Part shown: one piece after another, positions 19,064 to 28,008 of the stretch
How positions within the stretch are numbered: the stretch's first letter is position 1
How the letters are laid out: each line of letters opens with the position of its first letter
Notes under the pieces: model-generated
What the model was told of the DNA's origin: nothing
Seen by the model: only the letters and a program-made list of their open reading frames with translations
Databases searched by the model: none
Position numbers and translations under genes: made by a program
Assembly: GCA_944382965.1 (NCBI GenBank)
Contig: CALWOA010000012.1
Span: forward strand, 1 to 64,000
Direction of reading: 5' to 3'
DNA from: an uncultured Oscillospiraceae bacterium
GTDB taxonomy: Bacteria > Bacillota > Clostridia > Oscillospirales > Oscillospiraceae
DNA length: 64,000 nt

Positions 19064-19900
19064 TCACGCCGACCCCACCAGTTCCTTGGCCAGGGGAAGG
19101 CTCTTGAACATGAGCATCACTGCCGAAGCGTAGAAGGCCAGGTATTTTCCTGCCAGGGTAATCATATTGGTGCTGTCCGAAATGACCACGGCGGCATACA
19201 GACGGGAGAACACAATGGCTATGACCAGAATCAAGGCTCCCTGCAGGCAGGAGGCCAGGAAGTTCTTCAGGAACCGCCAGCCGGAGCCGTGGAGACCGGA
19301 ATGGAAGAAATCGGAAAGGGCAATGGGAGCCAGGGATGCCCGGGCATAAATTTCCACCACCCGGGAGTAGCAGATAATGGAAATGGCCAGCCGCATGAGA
19401 AACGACAGTGCCCAGGGGATAATGAGATAGAGCATGAGCAGAAGCTGACCGAAGATTTTGAAGATGCCGGTAAAATTGGCGGATGCCAGGAAGTCCTGGA
19501 TCAGAGCATTGGCATCTATGGTGACTTCACTCATGTCCGTTCCGCTGATTTCGCTGACCTTGGCGGTAATCGCCAGACCGATTCCAAACAGGGTTTCCAA
19601 AATCTCAAAGCCATGCTCCATAAGGAACTTGGCAGCCAGCACCATCGCCAGCTGCCGGAAGAACTGCTCCCAGGTAAAGGTTTCGCTGGACATCTTGTCC
19701 ACCAGGGCAATCATGAAATATATGAACATCATCATCACCCCAATGGGCATGATGGAGTTGTATAGCGACCGGACGGCGCTGTAGACACCGCTGTAAGCGC
19801 CGCCCGAGGAAAACAGGTTAATTGCAAGGGTTTCATAGATGGATTCAAAGAGATCTGCTCCGCAGATTTGGTTGAGCATACTCTCCAAAATACCTTCCAC
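19064..19900 (-). CDS. VirB6/TrbL-like polytopic transfer protein
   Basis: A 278-residue protein with at least five hydrophobic segments (for example IMPIGVMMMFIYFMIALV, LLLMLYLIIPWALSFLM and ALILVIAIVFSRLYAAVVI), matching the VirB6/TrbL-type channel component of Tn1549-like elements. GTG at 19900 is the start, placed after AAAGGAGG at ideal spacing. It lies between the small VirB2-like gene and VirD4. A strong GC-rich hairpin (19921-19943) precedes it. Function rests on topology and gene order rather than a catalytic motif. Confidence 0.82.
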   Translation of the reverse strand: MEGILESMLNQICGADLFESIYETLAINLFSSGGAYSGVYSAVRSLYNSIMPIGVMMMFIYFMIALVDKMSSETFTWEQFFRQLAMVLAAKFLMEHGFEILETLFGIGLAITAKVSEISGTDMSEVTIDANALIQDFLASANFTGIFKIFGQLLLMLYLIIPWALSFLMRLAISIICYSRVVEIYARASLAPIALSDFFHSGLHGSGWRFLKNFLASCLQGALILVIAIVFSRLYAAVVISDSTNMITLAGKYLAFYASAVMLMFKSLPLAKELVGSA

Positions 19901-19920
19901 AAGGTGCCTCCTTTCGAAGC

Positions 19921-19943
19921 AGGGGGCGCAAAGTGCGCCCCCT
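19921..19943 (-). terminator. GC-rich intergenic hairpin between VirB2-like and VirB6-like genes
   Basis: An inverted repeat, AGGGGGCGCA/TGCGCCCCCT with a tiny loop, occupies most of the 56-base gap. No T-run follows on the minus strand; the VirB6 ribosome site comes next. It is better read as an RNA-processing or partial-attenuation hairpin that sets the relative level of the pilin-like gene than as a complete terminator. Confidence 0.45.
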
Positions 19944-19956
19944 CAGAAGTGGTGTG

Positions 19957-20283
19957 TCAGCCGATAATTCCTGCCATTTCCAGCAACGGTCGGAAGCCCA
20001 CCAGTGCGCCGCCAATGACGATCAGCCGGACAGCCCGGCTCTGGGCATCGGCGTTTTCATCTTTGTAGGCCAGCAGCAGGCTCAGAATGCCGCCGATGAT
20101 CAGCACAGCGCCGATGTAGAATGCAATCTGGATGATGATGTCGGCGACGCCGCCGAAGAGCATATCCAGATCCATATTGGCGTTGATGGTGGTCAGGACA
20201 ACGGGATTGACCCCCGTTTTCCGAAATGCGGCGTTCACTTGCTGGAATAATGTCAGGCTGACGGAGTTAAAGAATCGGAACAT
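19957..20283 (-). CDS. Small VirB2/Maff2-like transfer membrane protein
   Basis: A 108-residue protein with two hydrophobic helices (IIIQIAFYIGAVLIIGGILSLL and AVRLIVIGGALVGF) separated by a short polar loop (AYKDENADAQSR). This layout, a helix, a D/N/A/Q-rich loop and a second helix, is that of the VirB2-like or Maff2-type small proteins found just upstream of VirB6 in these elements. ATG 20283 follows AGGAGG. It may form a pilus-like or channel-lining subunit; this comes from position and topology. A hairpin after the gene could uncouple its expression from the rest of the operon. Confidence 0.7.
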   Translation of the reverse strand: MFRFFNSVSLTLFQQVNAAFRKTGVNPVVLTTINANMDLDMLFGGVADIIIQIAFYIGAVLIIGGILSLLLAYKDENADAQSRAVRLIVIGGALVGFRPLLEMAGIIG

Positions 20284-20310
20284 GTCTGCCTCCTGAGAAA
20301 AAGGGATATG

Positions 20311-20345
20311 AAAAAGCAGACACGGTCACAAAACCGTATCTGCTT
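20311..20345 (-). terminator. Rho-independent-type hairpin at the end of the DUF3991 gene
   Basis: On the minus strand AAGCAGATACGG and CCGTGTCTGCTT form a long stem followed by a run of five T. It overlaps the last codons of the DUF3991/Toprim gene and lies just before the VirB2-like gene, so it would reduce read-through into the transfer genes unless antiterminated or bypassed by an internal promoter. Confidence 0.6.
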
Positions 20346-21300
20346 GAATCTGTTCGATGCCGCAGGAAGAGATAAGGGTATCGTTCCAGTCCTTTCCCAC
20401 AGGGGGAAATTGGGTGGAGACGTGAAAGCCTTTCTCCTGTAAATCCATTTCAAACCGTGCGGCGGCGGCCCGCCCCCAGTTGTCCCCGTCCAGAAGGAGG
20501 TCAATCTTCCGGATGTGAGGATGGGCGGATAAGTAGTTGGCGATGGGGTCAAAGCACAGCCCTCCCAGGGCCAGGTAATCCCTGCCCTGAAAGGGGTCAA
20601 TTCCTTGGTGAAGCAGTAAAGAAGCGTAGGAAGCTGCGTCAATGGCGGCTTCAAAAACCAGCAGGGTATCCGGCTGCCTTCCATGAAGCAGCCACCCGTG
20701 GTTTTTGCTTCCTCCCGGTACTTCTCCCTTGAAGGGTTTTTCTCCCATGCCCCGAAGAAATGCACTGCAAGGCTTGCCTGTTTCGTCGTAGGAAACAAAG
20801 CAGGCGTTGTGAATATGAATGGGGGAAACCGATTCATACAGAACCTTCTGCTCCAGCATTTCCCGGACAATGGCTTCATCCAGCTTCCGCCTGCCGCAGA
20901 GGTAGGCAAACAGCTGACGGTTATTGTCCGCAGGCTTGGGAAGCACAAAGGGAACCGGCTGCGGCTGCTTGACAGGAGGTGGAATGCTCCGGGGAATTAC
21001 ACGCGGAGTAAATCCGGGCTGAACCGTTCCTGCCAGAATCAGCACCGCCTCCGGGAAGGACCGGCCCTCATAGAGCACAATGAACTCCAGCGCTCTGCCG
21101 GAGAGACCCCGGCTGTTCCAGAACCAGGAGCCGGAGGGGGCGAACACCAGACTGTCATGCTGGCGCAGATAGAAGTAGCGCCCGGTGCGAACCAAATCGT
21201 ACCCCTGACGCTGTGCGTAGAGGAGCGTATTGTCATTGCGCTTGGCGGCTTCATACTCTTCTTTGGTGTAGTAGGTGCGTTTGCTGCGGCTGATGGGCAT
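20326..21300 (-). CDS. DUF3991 / Toprim-domain protein (primase-like)
   Basis: A 324-residue protein of the DUF3991 plus Toprim type common on clostridial mobile elements. The N-terminal part (YYTKEEYEAAKRNDN, YFYLRQHDSLVF, GLSGRALEFIV) resembles the zinc-finger-less primase-associated region. The C-terminal part holds Toprim-like acidic motifs: LLVFEAAIDAAS near the middle and IDLLLDGDNWGR toward the end. It is probably involved in priming or processing of transferred single-stranded DNA, an inference from the domain. ATG 21300 follows GAAAGGAG, which itself directly abuts the T-run of a strong hairpin. ssb would normally be its upstream neighbour, but an inverted ATPase gene now separates them. 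Confidence 0.8.
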   Translation of the reverse strand: MPISRSKRTYYTKEEYEAAKRNDNTLLYAQRQGYDLVRTGRYFYLRQHDSLVFAPSGSWFWNSRGLSGRALEFIVLYEGRSFPEAVLILAGTVQPGFTPRVIPRSIPPPVKQPQPVPFVLPKPADNNRQLFAYLCGRRKLDEAIVREMLEQKVLYESVSPIHIHNACFVSYDETGKPCSAFLRGMGEKPFKGEVPGGSKNHGWLLHGRQPDTLLVFEAAIDAASYASLLLHQGIDPFQGRDYLALGGLCFDPIANYLSAHPHIRKIDLLLDGDNWGRAAAARFEMDLQEKGFHVSTQFPPVGKDWNDTLISSCGIEQIQADTVL

Positions 21301-21315
21301 AGGAATTCTCCTTTC

Positions 21316-21352
21316 AAAAAAATCCCCTCTCTTTTTGGGGGAAAGAGAGGGG
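21316..21352 (-). terminator. Strong terminator-like hairpin directly upstream of the DUF3991 gene
   Basis: On the minus strand CCCCTCTCTTT and AAAGAGAGGGG form a stem followed by seven T, and the ribosome site of the next gene begins at the end of the T-run. Almost the same hairpin occurs at 22856-22886 after ssb, on the other side of the inserted ATPase gene. One is probably a duplicate of the other. Confidence 0.7.
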
Positions 21353-21534
21353 ACGCGGTTATGGTGTATTTACGTTTGGGTAGATGCACGGACTTCTTTC
21401 GGCCTGCTGTCAGCGAAATAAACAGCGTTGGCAGTTTACCGCCAATCCTTCGACAGAATACTAAAGTGTATCTGCTGAATTTTATCTTGTTTTGCATTTT
21501 GTCAGTTACAGCTTATAAACTTGCAGATTTCCCG

Positions 21535-21563
21535 TTGTATTTCATCCGCAAATGTGTTATGCT
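21535..21563 (+). promoter_or_regulatory. Sigma-70/SigA-type promoter for the DUF4143 ATPase gene
   Basis: TTGTAT (21535-21540) and TATGCT (21558-21563) are spaced by exactly 17 bases, and the start codon lies about 26 bases downstream with GAGGAAGGGGG between. This gives the plus-strand ATPase gene its own promoter within an operon that runs the other way. Confidence 0.5.
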
Positions 21564-21588
21564 ATGATCAATCACGAGGAAGGGGGCT

Positions 21589-22812
21589 ATGAGATTTATG
21601 ATTAAACGGGAATTATATATGAAGCGTATCCGTCCGTTCATTGGCACGGAGATTATCAAGGTCATGACCGGCATTCGCCGCTGCGGAAAGTCGGTCATGC
21701 TGGAACTGATCAAGCAGGAGCTTGTTGAGTCCGGCGTTCGCGAATCAAACTTCATCTCTATCAACTTTGAAGATATGCGCTATTCGCATCTGCAAACGGC
21801 AAGAGCGCTGCATGACGAAATCATAGAGAGAGCCGGAAAGATTGATGGCAAGGTTTATTTGTTCTTTGATGAAATTCAGGAAGTCAAGGACTGGGAGAAA
21901 TGTATCAACTCCCTGCGTGTTGCACTGGACTGCGACATCTACATCACCGGATCAAATGCAAAACTTCTTTCCGGCGAGCTTGCCACATATCTGGGAGGAC
22001 GCTATGTGGAGTTTATCATCTATCCCTTTTCCTTTGCGGAGTTTATGGAGCTGTACCGCCTGACTTCTCCGGAAGAATCAATCCAGAAGTGTTTTCAGCA
22101 ATATCTGCTCTTTGGCGGTATGCCCTATCTTGCCAACATTCGCTATGCAGAGGAACCGTCCAAGCAGTATCTGCACGACCTTTTCAACTCCGTTCAGTTA
22201 AAGGATATTGTGAAACGGAACAAAATCAGAGATGTGGATTTGTTGGAACGGATTATCGCCTATGTGATGGCCAATGTGGGCACCACATTCTCTGCAACAT
22301 CCCTTGCAAAATTCCTCAAGAGCGAGCAGCGCACCGTTGCGCCGGAAACCATTCTCAACTACATCAAATATTGCTGCGATGCCTATTTGTTCTATCAAGT
22401 GAAGCGGGAAGATTTGCAGGGTAAACAGCTCCTCGCCTCAAACGAGAAATACTACATTGCCGATCATGGCATCCGGGAAGCAGTCTTTGGAGGTAACACA
22501 AGAGATATTAACCTCATCCTTGAGAACATGGTGTATCTGGAACTGCTGCGCAGAGGGTATGAAGTGACCGTTGGCAGAACCGGCGACAAGGAGATTGATT
22601 TCGTCTGCGGCAAGCATGGAGAACGGCTGTATGTTCAGGTTTCCTATTTGCTTGCCGCTGAGGAAACCATCCGGCGGGAATTTGGCGCATACGATAACAT
22701 CAGGGATAATTTCCCCAAGTATGTGGTATCGCTTGACGAGTTTGATATGAGCCGGAACGGCATCAAGCACCGAAACATCCGAGACTTCCTGCTGATGCAG
22801 GAATGGAGCTGA
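21589..22812 (+). CDS. AAA-family ATPase with DUF4143 domain
   Basis: A 407-residue cytoplasmic ATPase of the AAA_14/DUF4143 type. Walker A is GIRRCGKS (K34), Walker B is LFFDEIQEV (D94, E95), and sensor-like ITGSNAKLLSGE follows. The C-terminal DUF4143 part carries DKEIDFVCGKHGERLYVQV, a pattern reminiscent of the PD-(D/E)xK nuclease fold. These proteins are widespread in gut bacteria; their function is not firmly known and may relate to defence or toxin-antitoxin behaviour. ATG 21589 follows a good ribosome site; MIKREL at 21601 is an alternative. It is the only plus-strand gene between about 51 and 39,000, has its own promoter, and is flanked by duplicated hairpins, so it looks like acquired cargo. 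Confidence 0.85.
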   Translation: MRFMIKRELYMKRIRPFIGTEIIKVMTGIRRCGKSVMLELIKQELVESGVRESNFISINFEDMRYSHLQTARALHDEIIERAGKIDGKVYLFFDEIQEVKDWEKCINSLRVALDCDIYITGSNAKLLSGELATYLGGRYVEFIIYPFSFAEFMELYRLTSPEESIQKCFQQYLLFGGMPYLANIRYAEEPSKQYLHDLFNSVQLKDIVKRNKIRDVDLLERIIAYVMANVGTTFSATSLAKFLKSEQRTVAPETILNYIKYCCDAYLFYQVKREDLQGKQLLASNEKYYIADHGIREAVFGGNTRDINLILENMVYLELLRRGYEVTVGRTGDKEIDFVCGKHGERLYVQVSYLLAAEETIRREFGAYDNIRDNFPKYVVSLDEFDMSRNGIKHRNIRDFLLMQEWS

Positions 22813-22855
22813 CGCATTTGCCTGTCACAGGTTTCGGCAAATACTCCGTTTGATT

Positions 22856-22886
22856 AAAAACCCCTCTCTTCGGGAAAAGAGAGGGG
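22856..22886 (-). terminator. Rho-independent terminator after ssb
   Basis: On the minus strand CCCCTCTCTT and GAGAGGGG pair and five T follow. It lies 18 bases past the ssb stop codon and ends that transcript. It is nearly identical to the hairpin at 21316-21352. Confidence 0.75.
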
Positions 22887-22903
22887 TCAAGTTCCATATC
22901 TGC

Positions 22904-23254
22904 TTACACTTGCGCAGGTGTCTGGGCTTCTTTCGTCTTGCTTTCGCCAAAGTAAACATTGTCCACGCTGACCAGCATTTCCCGGCGCTGCTCCCCGTCG
23001 GGAGTTTTCCAGCTGTTTACCTCCAGACGGCCTGTGACAATCACGGCGCTTCCTTTCTGAAAGTGCTGGCAGAGAAATTCTGCCGTCTGACGCCAGGCCA
23101 TACAGGGGATGAAATCGGTCTCCCGCTGCTTGTCCACCTGCCGGTAATCCCGGTCACAGGCAATGGAAAAGCGGACATAGGCTGAATCGCCGGATGTCCG
23201 CTGAAGCACAGGTGTTTGGGCAATTCTGCCTGCCAAAGAAACGGTATTGAGCAT
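22904..23254 (-). CDS. ssb: Single-stranded DNA-binding protein
   Basis: A 116-residue OB-fold SSB: MLNTVSLAGRI, YVRFSIACDRDY, DFIPCMAWRQTAEF and VIVTGRLEVNSW follow the family order. The C-terminal tail is short and ends in TPAQV, so it lacks the acidic DDDIPF-like tip of housekeeping SSB and may not recruit the usual partners. That is common for mobile-element copies. ATG 23254 is chosen over 23272 because GGGAGGT stands seven bases before it. It probably protects transferred single strands and follows the DUF3846/DUF3849 gene by about 20 bases. Confidence 0.9.
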   Translation of the reverse strand: MLNTVSLAGRIAQTPVLQRTSGDSAYVRFSIACDRDYRQVDKQRETDFIPCMAWRQTAEFLCQHFQKGSAVIVTGRLEVNSWKTPDGEQRREMLVSVDNVYFGESKTKEAQTPAQV

Positions 23255-23274
23255 ATTTGTACCTCCCTGCATTG

Positions 23275-24321
23275 TCAGCGGTCCCGTTGGGACTGCTTCT
23301 TCGGGCTGCGCTCTTTTTGAGCGATCAGGGAACGGGTCTGGGTGGTAAACAAATCCAGCAGGCCGGGGTGGGCCTGATTGACTGCAAACTGGGCGGTATC
23401 CTGATACAGCTCACTGCCTTCCGGCATGTTCATGATACCTGCCCATTTTTTATTATCCGGGGAAATCCTTCCATCTTCCTGCTTGTGCTGGATGGTCAGG
23501 GCCAGAATGAACTGCACCCGCTCTTTGCCAAACTGTTTCAGCACTTCCTTTGCCCCCGCCGGGTCCAGGTGGTGATCCACATAGTTGTCCTGGATGGCCT
23601 GCTCAATTGCCTTGGTGCAGGCAAGATTCTGCCGGGCGGATTCCTGGTACTGGGCCAGCTCCCCGTGCTCCGCTGCGTAGCGTGCGGTGTGGGGATAAAC
23701 GGAACCTTCCGGCTCTTTCGGCTCCATAGGCAGCACGATGATCGCGCCGCCCAGATTGAGAAACATCTCCGGTGTGTGATATTTCCGGGAAAACTGCTCC
23801 ATCAGCTCCGGCGTAAGGGAGGTAAAATCCTCATCTCCCAGGCCAACCACTAAAAAGGTGCCGGAAAGGAAATCGTAGATCGCGCCGTCCTCATCCCGCA
23901 GAACCCGATTCCTGGGCTTGCCTTTCAGCTTTCCCTCTTCGTCAAGGACGATGGCCACAGGCTCGGGAAAGGGATAAATGGCCTCAATGCTTCCGCCGAC
24001 TTCCCGCTGCAGCGATTCCAGCCCCGGGGCAATCTCCTTCTCATAAGGACACTGGCCGGGCTCTACCACCAGAACCCGGATGGGCTCCTGATTCATCTCA
24101 TATTCTTCCATGGTTTCCTCCATTTCCCAAATCAGTTCGTCCTGGGGCACCGTCAGGTAGTCCCGGCAAGAATAGATGATTCCAGCCACCAGCTTCTCCG
24201 CAACGATGAGACGCTCTTTCTCCGGCAGCAAGTGGAACCACGCCTGAAAATCGTCATAATTCAGGCGTTCAATGACCTCGTTCCATTCCTGGGCAAGATC
24301 AGCAATGCGTCGTTTGTTCAT
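23275..24321 (-). CDS. DUF3846 / DUF3849 domain protein
   Basis: A 348-residue cytoplasmic protein. The N-terminal about 75 residues are alpha-helical (EWNEVIERLNYDDFQAWF). A DUF3846 module follows (VLVVEPGQCPYEKEI, LQREVGGSIEAIYPF, DEDGAIYDFLSGTFLVVGL), then a DUF3849-like C-terminal part (VYPHTARYAAEHGELAQYQ, CTKAIEQAIQDNYVDHHLD). Both domains are frequent in clostridial ICEs and have no established role. A single-domain DUF3846 paralogue is carried by the second element at 52679-53062, with the same GGxIEAIYPFPEPVAIV core. ATG 24321 follows AGGAGG. The gene lies between the sortases and ssb. Confidence 0.85.
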   Translation of the reverse strand: MNKRRIADLAQEWNEVIERLNYDDFQAWFHLLPEKERLIVAEKLVAGIIYSCRDYLTVPQDELIWEMEETMEEYEMNQEPIRVLVVEPGQCPYEKEIAPGLESLQREVGGSIEAIYPFPEPVAIVLDEEGKLKGKPRNRVLRDEDGAIYDFLSGTFLVVGLGDEDFTSLTPELMEQFSRKYHTPEMFLNLGGAIIVLPMEPKEPEGSVYPHTARYAAEHGELAQYQESARQNLACTKAIEQAIQDNYVDHHLDPAGAKEVLKQFGKERVQFILALTIQHKQEDGRISPDNKKWAGIMNMPEGSELYQDTAQFAVNQAHPGLLDLFTTQTRSLIAQKERSPKKQSQRDR

Positions 24322-24369
24322 GGTGTTTCCTCCTGTAGGTTTGATTTTGTGTATGAATAAGGGCGGAAG

Positions 24370-25080
24370 TCAGCTGGCTTCCACCCGTTCACAGATTACC
24401 AGACAGCGGTTCTTGACACCGCCTGGTGCGTATTCACAGGTCATTAAGGTGAGCAGATCCTGTCCCGGCTGAATCAGCAAAGCAGTACTGGACTGGGGAT
24501 AGATGGTTTTCACCTCGTTGACCTGATAAGTCAGGGTTTCCCATAAGTTGGTAATCTCTACCAACTCACCGGCTTTCAGTCTGGGAATGTCCCGGAAGTA
24601 AGCGCCGCCCCGCCATCCTCGATGTCCGGCAATGACGCAGTTGGTATTCTCTCCGCCAATGGGCAGGCTGGTCTGGGACAGATGGGCCGCACCCAGAGCC
24701 AGGTTTTCTGCGCTGGCACCCAGATAGATGGGCATCCCCACATTCAGGCTGGGGATGGAAATGACCCCGAACACTTCCTCCTCCAGACCGTAGTCCGAGA
24801 GAAGAAAAGAGGGAGTCTCATAGGCAGCAACGCTGTTGAATCCTGCCTGTCCTTCTTCAAAAATGCGCTGGTTGTACGCTTCCATGGCAATTCTCAGCGG
24901 GTCAGCCGGTTCCGAAGCCTGGATCTCATCTTGCTCCTCTTCCCGGGATAAGAACAGCTGGGCTGTCCTGCTCTGCTGCCGGTCCAGTAAAAGACCGTTG
25001 ACGATTGGGTAAAGAAAAGCCCCCATTCCCCCCAGAAAGGCAGTCAGGAGAAGGATCAGGGCAACCAGTTTACCTTTCAT
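24370..25080 (-). CDS. Sortase (second pilus-operon sortase)
   Basis: A membrane sortase of about 236 residues. One N-terminal helix (LVALILLLTAFLGGMGAFLYPIV) anchors the catalytic domain outside. Numbering from the in-frame TTG at 25089, the active site is H156 (IAGHRG), C218 (LTLMTCEY) and R228 (NRCLVICER), so all three residues are present. ATG 25080, three codons in, is the likelier start. It overlaps the preceding class C sortase by 11 bases and lacks that protein's C-terminal helix. It may attach the finished pilus to the wall or handle the second sorting signal; the division of labour is inferred. Confidence 0.85.
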   Translation of the reverse strand: MKGKLVALILLLTAFLGGMGAFLYPIVNGLLLDRQQSRTAQLFLSREEEQDEIQASEPADPLRIAMEAYNQRIFEEGQAGFNSVAAYETPSFLLSDYGLEEEVFGVISIPSLNVGMPIYLGASAENLALGAAHLSQTSLPIGGENTNCVIAGHRGWRGGAYFRDIPRLKAGELVEITNLWETLTYQVNEVKTIYPQSSTALLIQPGQDLLTLMTCEYAPGGVKNRCLVICERVEAS

Positions 25081-25945
25081 ATTTCCCAACCCGTCCTTTC
25101 TTTCTCAGCCTCGTGACCAGAAACCCAGTGGAACAGAGAATGCCGGTGATGCCGATACCCAGCAAAATCCCTCTTAAGTACTGCTGTTCCCAGGTGGAAA
25201 CGGGCTTGCCCGCTGACAGAGAAACAGCCTGCGCTTTCTCTTCCTCCGAGTACGGAATCCGGGAACCCCGGACCAGCAGCCGGTGGGTATTGACTCCAAA
25301 GGGAGTGCAGGTGACCAGGGTGCAGTAGTCTGCACCGTCCGTAATTCCCAGATAGGTGGTGTCGCTGGGCAGTACCGTTTTAATCTGGTCTACCTGATAC
25401 GCCAGGGTTTCTTCCAGCACTTCCAGGTAAAATACATCCCCGATTTCCAGCTGATCCAGGTCGGAGAGCATTTTGTTGTTGGCCATTCCCGAGTGACCGG
25501 TCAGCACCGTGTGGGTGCTGGCACCACCCACCGGAAGCGAACTGCCCAGCAAATGACCCACGCCAACCTCTAATGTGGCATCGGAGGTGCCGTGGTAGAT
25601 GGGCAGCTCCGCTCCGATCTGCGGGATAACCAGGTATCCCATAATACCGTTTCCGGCGATATTCAGCAAATTTGCGTAATCTACAGAAGCCAGCTCCACG
25701 GCGGCACTGGAAAACGCATCCACTTGCTGCGCTCCGGGAACCAGGGTCGTATTATACTGTTTTGCCAATGACCTATTTTCTTCAATAACCTGATTATTTG
25801 CATTGGCGATTTCTTGGTTATACTGGGTGTGAATCAGGGATTGATGGCGATTGTTGTACATTGTGGAAATCAAGGGATACAAGGTAATACCCAGTGCCAG
25901 CAGAAAAACCAGACAAGCTAACCCTATTTTCCATTTTCTGTTCAT
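25070..25945 (-). CDS. Class C (pilus-polymerising) sortase
   Basis: A 291-residue sortase with an N-terminal helix (LACLVFLLALGITLYPLI), the catalytic residues H151 (LTGHSGM), C213 (TLVTCTPFG) and R222 (NTHRLLVRG), and a C-terminal transmembrane helix before a basic tail. TLVTCTPFGVNTHRLLVRG is the class C signature of enzymes that join pilin subunits through the pilin-motif lysine. A gap of 52 bases holding a hairpin separates it from the LPQTG major pilin gene upstream, the normal gene order for a pilus operon. Confidence 0.93.
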   Translation of the reverse strand: MNRKWKIGLACLVFLLALGITLYPLISTMYNNRHQSLIHTQYNQEIANANNQVIEENRSLAKQYNTTLVPGAQQVDAFSSAAVELASVDYANLLNIAGNGIMGYLVIPQIGAELPIYHGTSDATLEVGVGHLLGSSLPVGGASTHTVLTGHSGMANNKMLSDLDQLEIGDVFYLEVLEETLAYQVDQIKTVLPSDTTYLGITDGADYCTLVTCTPFGVNTHRLLVRGSRIPYSEEEKAQAVSLSAGKPVSTWEQQYLRGILLGIGITGILCSTGFLVTRLRKKGRVGKYER

Positions 25946-25963
25946 GGTTCACCTCGATAAGAG

Positions 25964-25989
25964 ATGCCGGAGGGTTTCCCCTCCGGCAT
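25964..25989 (-). terminator. Hairpin between major pilin and class C sortase
   Basis: ATGCCGGAGGG and CCCTCCGGCAT form an 11-base-pair stem in the 52-base gap. The sequence after it on the minus strand is only moderately T-rich (CTCTTATC), suggesting a partial terminator that yields much pilin and little sortase. Confidence 0.55.
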
Positions 25990-25997
25990 TGGATTGG

Positions 25998-27835
25998 TCA
26001 GGCGTTTTCTCTCTTGCGAATGATGAAGTAGGCGGCAGCACCGGAAGCAGCCATCAGGACGATGCCGATCACGCTGTACAGCCAGGTGCCGGTATCACCG
26101 GTCTGGGGCAGATCGAAGCCACGGGCATTGACGATGGTCAGAGGAGCCTTGGCATTGTTGCTGCCATTGTCTGCGGTCATGGTGATGGCGTTGCCGTCAA
26201 CCTTTGCATTGGCAGTCATGTAGGTGTGGAACAGCTGCTTCTGGGGGATGTTGGCCAGAGTCAGATCCTCACCGCCGTTGTTGTAGCTGTAGTAGGGGTC
26301 GTTCTGCAGAACACCCAGCACGTCCTTGCTGTAGATGTCGCAGGAGCGGCCAGTATCTTCAATGGCGGCAATTTCCAGCTCAATGGCATCCTTCAGTAGG
26401 GTATAGCCGCTGGCAGTTGCGGTTTCCTCAATGATGTAAGCATCGTCCTCACAGCCCTTGATAATCAGCTTGCCGTGGTCACTGCCGGAGGTGACGGGCG
26501 TGAAAACAGTGGCTTCGGCTTCTTCGTTGGTGTGGCCGGTGACATAGTAGATGCCGGTTTCCTCATCCAGCTGGGCAACCAGCCAATAGCCATCGGTGTC
26601 GTTGCGGACGGTAAAGGTCACATCCTCAAACAGGCCATCTTCGTCTGCCTGAGCGGAATCCATGGCAGTGCCGTCCTCAGTGGTAAACACCTTGGTCAGA
26701 TCGATGGCAAAACTGTAGACGTGGGCGTCATCAATCAGGGTGTCGTAGTATTCGCTGGAAGTACGCTTCCAGGTCAGCACCACTTCATTTTCATTGCCGT
26801 TGTCGCCGTAAACGAAGGAATCATTGGAGTTGACTTCTGCGGTGTAGGTAATGCGCAGGGTGTAGTTGGAGTAACCAGCGTAAATTGCGCCGTTGGCATT
26901 GGATGCGCTGCCGTTGATCTCGTCCAGACCAGCCTGGGTGATGTCCAGAGTCATGTGCCGGTTGTCCTCAGAATAGCTGACGGTGAACTTGCCGCTTTCC
27001 ATGTCCCAGGAGGCGGCGGAGTCGGTGCAGTCCTTATCCTTGAAGAACTCCAGCTTTACACCGGCTTCCTTGCTGTACTCCATGCCTTCGCTGAGGGAGT
27101 CATAGAAGTTGTACACGGACAGAGCGGTTGCTTTGGAGGTGATGGTGGGCAGGGTGGAAATGATCTGGTATTCCAGGGTGTCGCCGGTGGAGGCGGTGGC
27201 GTTGTGGGCGTAGCCGTCGGTGATGCCGTTGGTGCCGCTGTTCTTACCGGTGTCAGCTGCGGATTCCCGCACGGTCTTTTCCAGGGTGGGGATGCCGGTT
27301 TCATTCTTGGGGTAGACCACCACATCATAGTTCCAGCGCTGACCGCCGTCCTGGGAGGCAGAGTTTTCATCGCCGGTAACTGTGGTCATGGGAAGGGACA
27401 CAAAGAAGGGATTGACGGTACTGGTGACCATTTCAGGAACCTTGGTTTCCACCAGCAGGTACAGACCGACAGGCAGGTCAGAAGCAGAGGTGCTGCCGTT
27501 GGCATCGGTGAGCGCCATTTCTGCACCACCATTGGCAGTGATGTAGGTTTCCAGTGCGTCCTTGACGGTGGTGGAGTTGGCAGCCAGAGCATCTGCCAGG
27601 GCTTTGTTCAGAGTGTTGGAGGTGTAATAGTAGTTGGCGCTGTCCAGCTTGTCGGTGTTGTCCGCATTTTCATAGCGTCCGGCTCCGTCTGCCAGACCAA
27701 TGGCGGCCAGCAGGTCAGCGGAGGCGGACTTGTCAAAGCCATACAGCACCTGGGTCAGATTGTAGTCCGGATGGCCGTCATTGGCAGACTCCGTAAAGGT
27801 CACGATATCCGCAACCTTCAGGTAGGTAAAGCCGA
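25998..27835 (-). CDS. Major pilin, exon 2 (SpaA-type, LPQTG)
   Basis: The downstream exon of the pilus backbone gene. Joined to the exon at 30643-30949 it gives 2145 nucleotides, exactly 715 codons including the stop. The first complete codons read GFTYLKVADIVTF, a conserved early-pilin block. Numbering on the spliced protein, the pilin motif WNYDVVVYPKN starts at W270, placing the pilin lysine at K279. A Cna-B-like domain with an E-box-like IIEETATASGYTLL follows, then the sorting signal LPQTG (678-682), a hydrophobic helix and the basic tail RKREN. Without splicing this half has no signal peptide or start, so expression of the pilus depends on the intron. Confidence 0.88.
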
Positions 27836-27908
27836 ATAGTGATAGGTAATCTTTTGGTCAATGTATGCGGCGAAGCCGCATACATTTTTCTCCAGATTTT
27901 CCCCCACT

Positions 27909-27947
27909 CCACACCGTGCATGCGAGTTTCCCCGCACACGGCGTTCC
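27909..27947 (-). ncRNA. Group II intron domain V (catalytic hairpin)
   Basis: On the minus strand GGAACGCCGTGTGCG, a GGAAAC-type loop region and CGCATGCACGGTGTGG fold into the short bulged hairpin typical of domain V, including the CGC-type catalytic-triad position. It stands about 70 bases before the 3' splice site, as expected when only domain VI remains. Confidence 0.8.
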
Positions 27948-28008
27948 ATCGTTAGTTAGTTTGTTGTTATCTAAATCAATCGAACCAATAAAGAAATGTC
28001 ATATTTGC

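Noticed and set aside
26475..27839. 454-codon plus-strand frame opposite the pilin exon
   Set aside because: Gly/Val-rich shadow of a real minus-strand gene with LPQTG and pilin motifs; no ribosome site.
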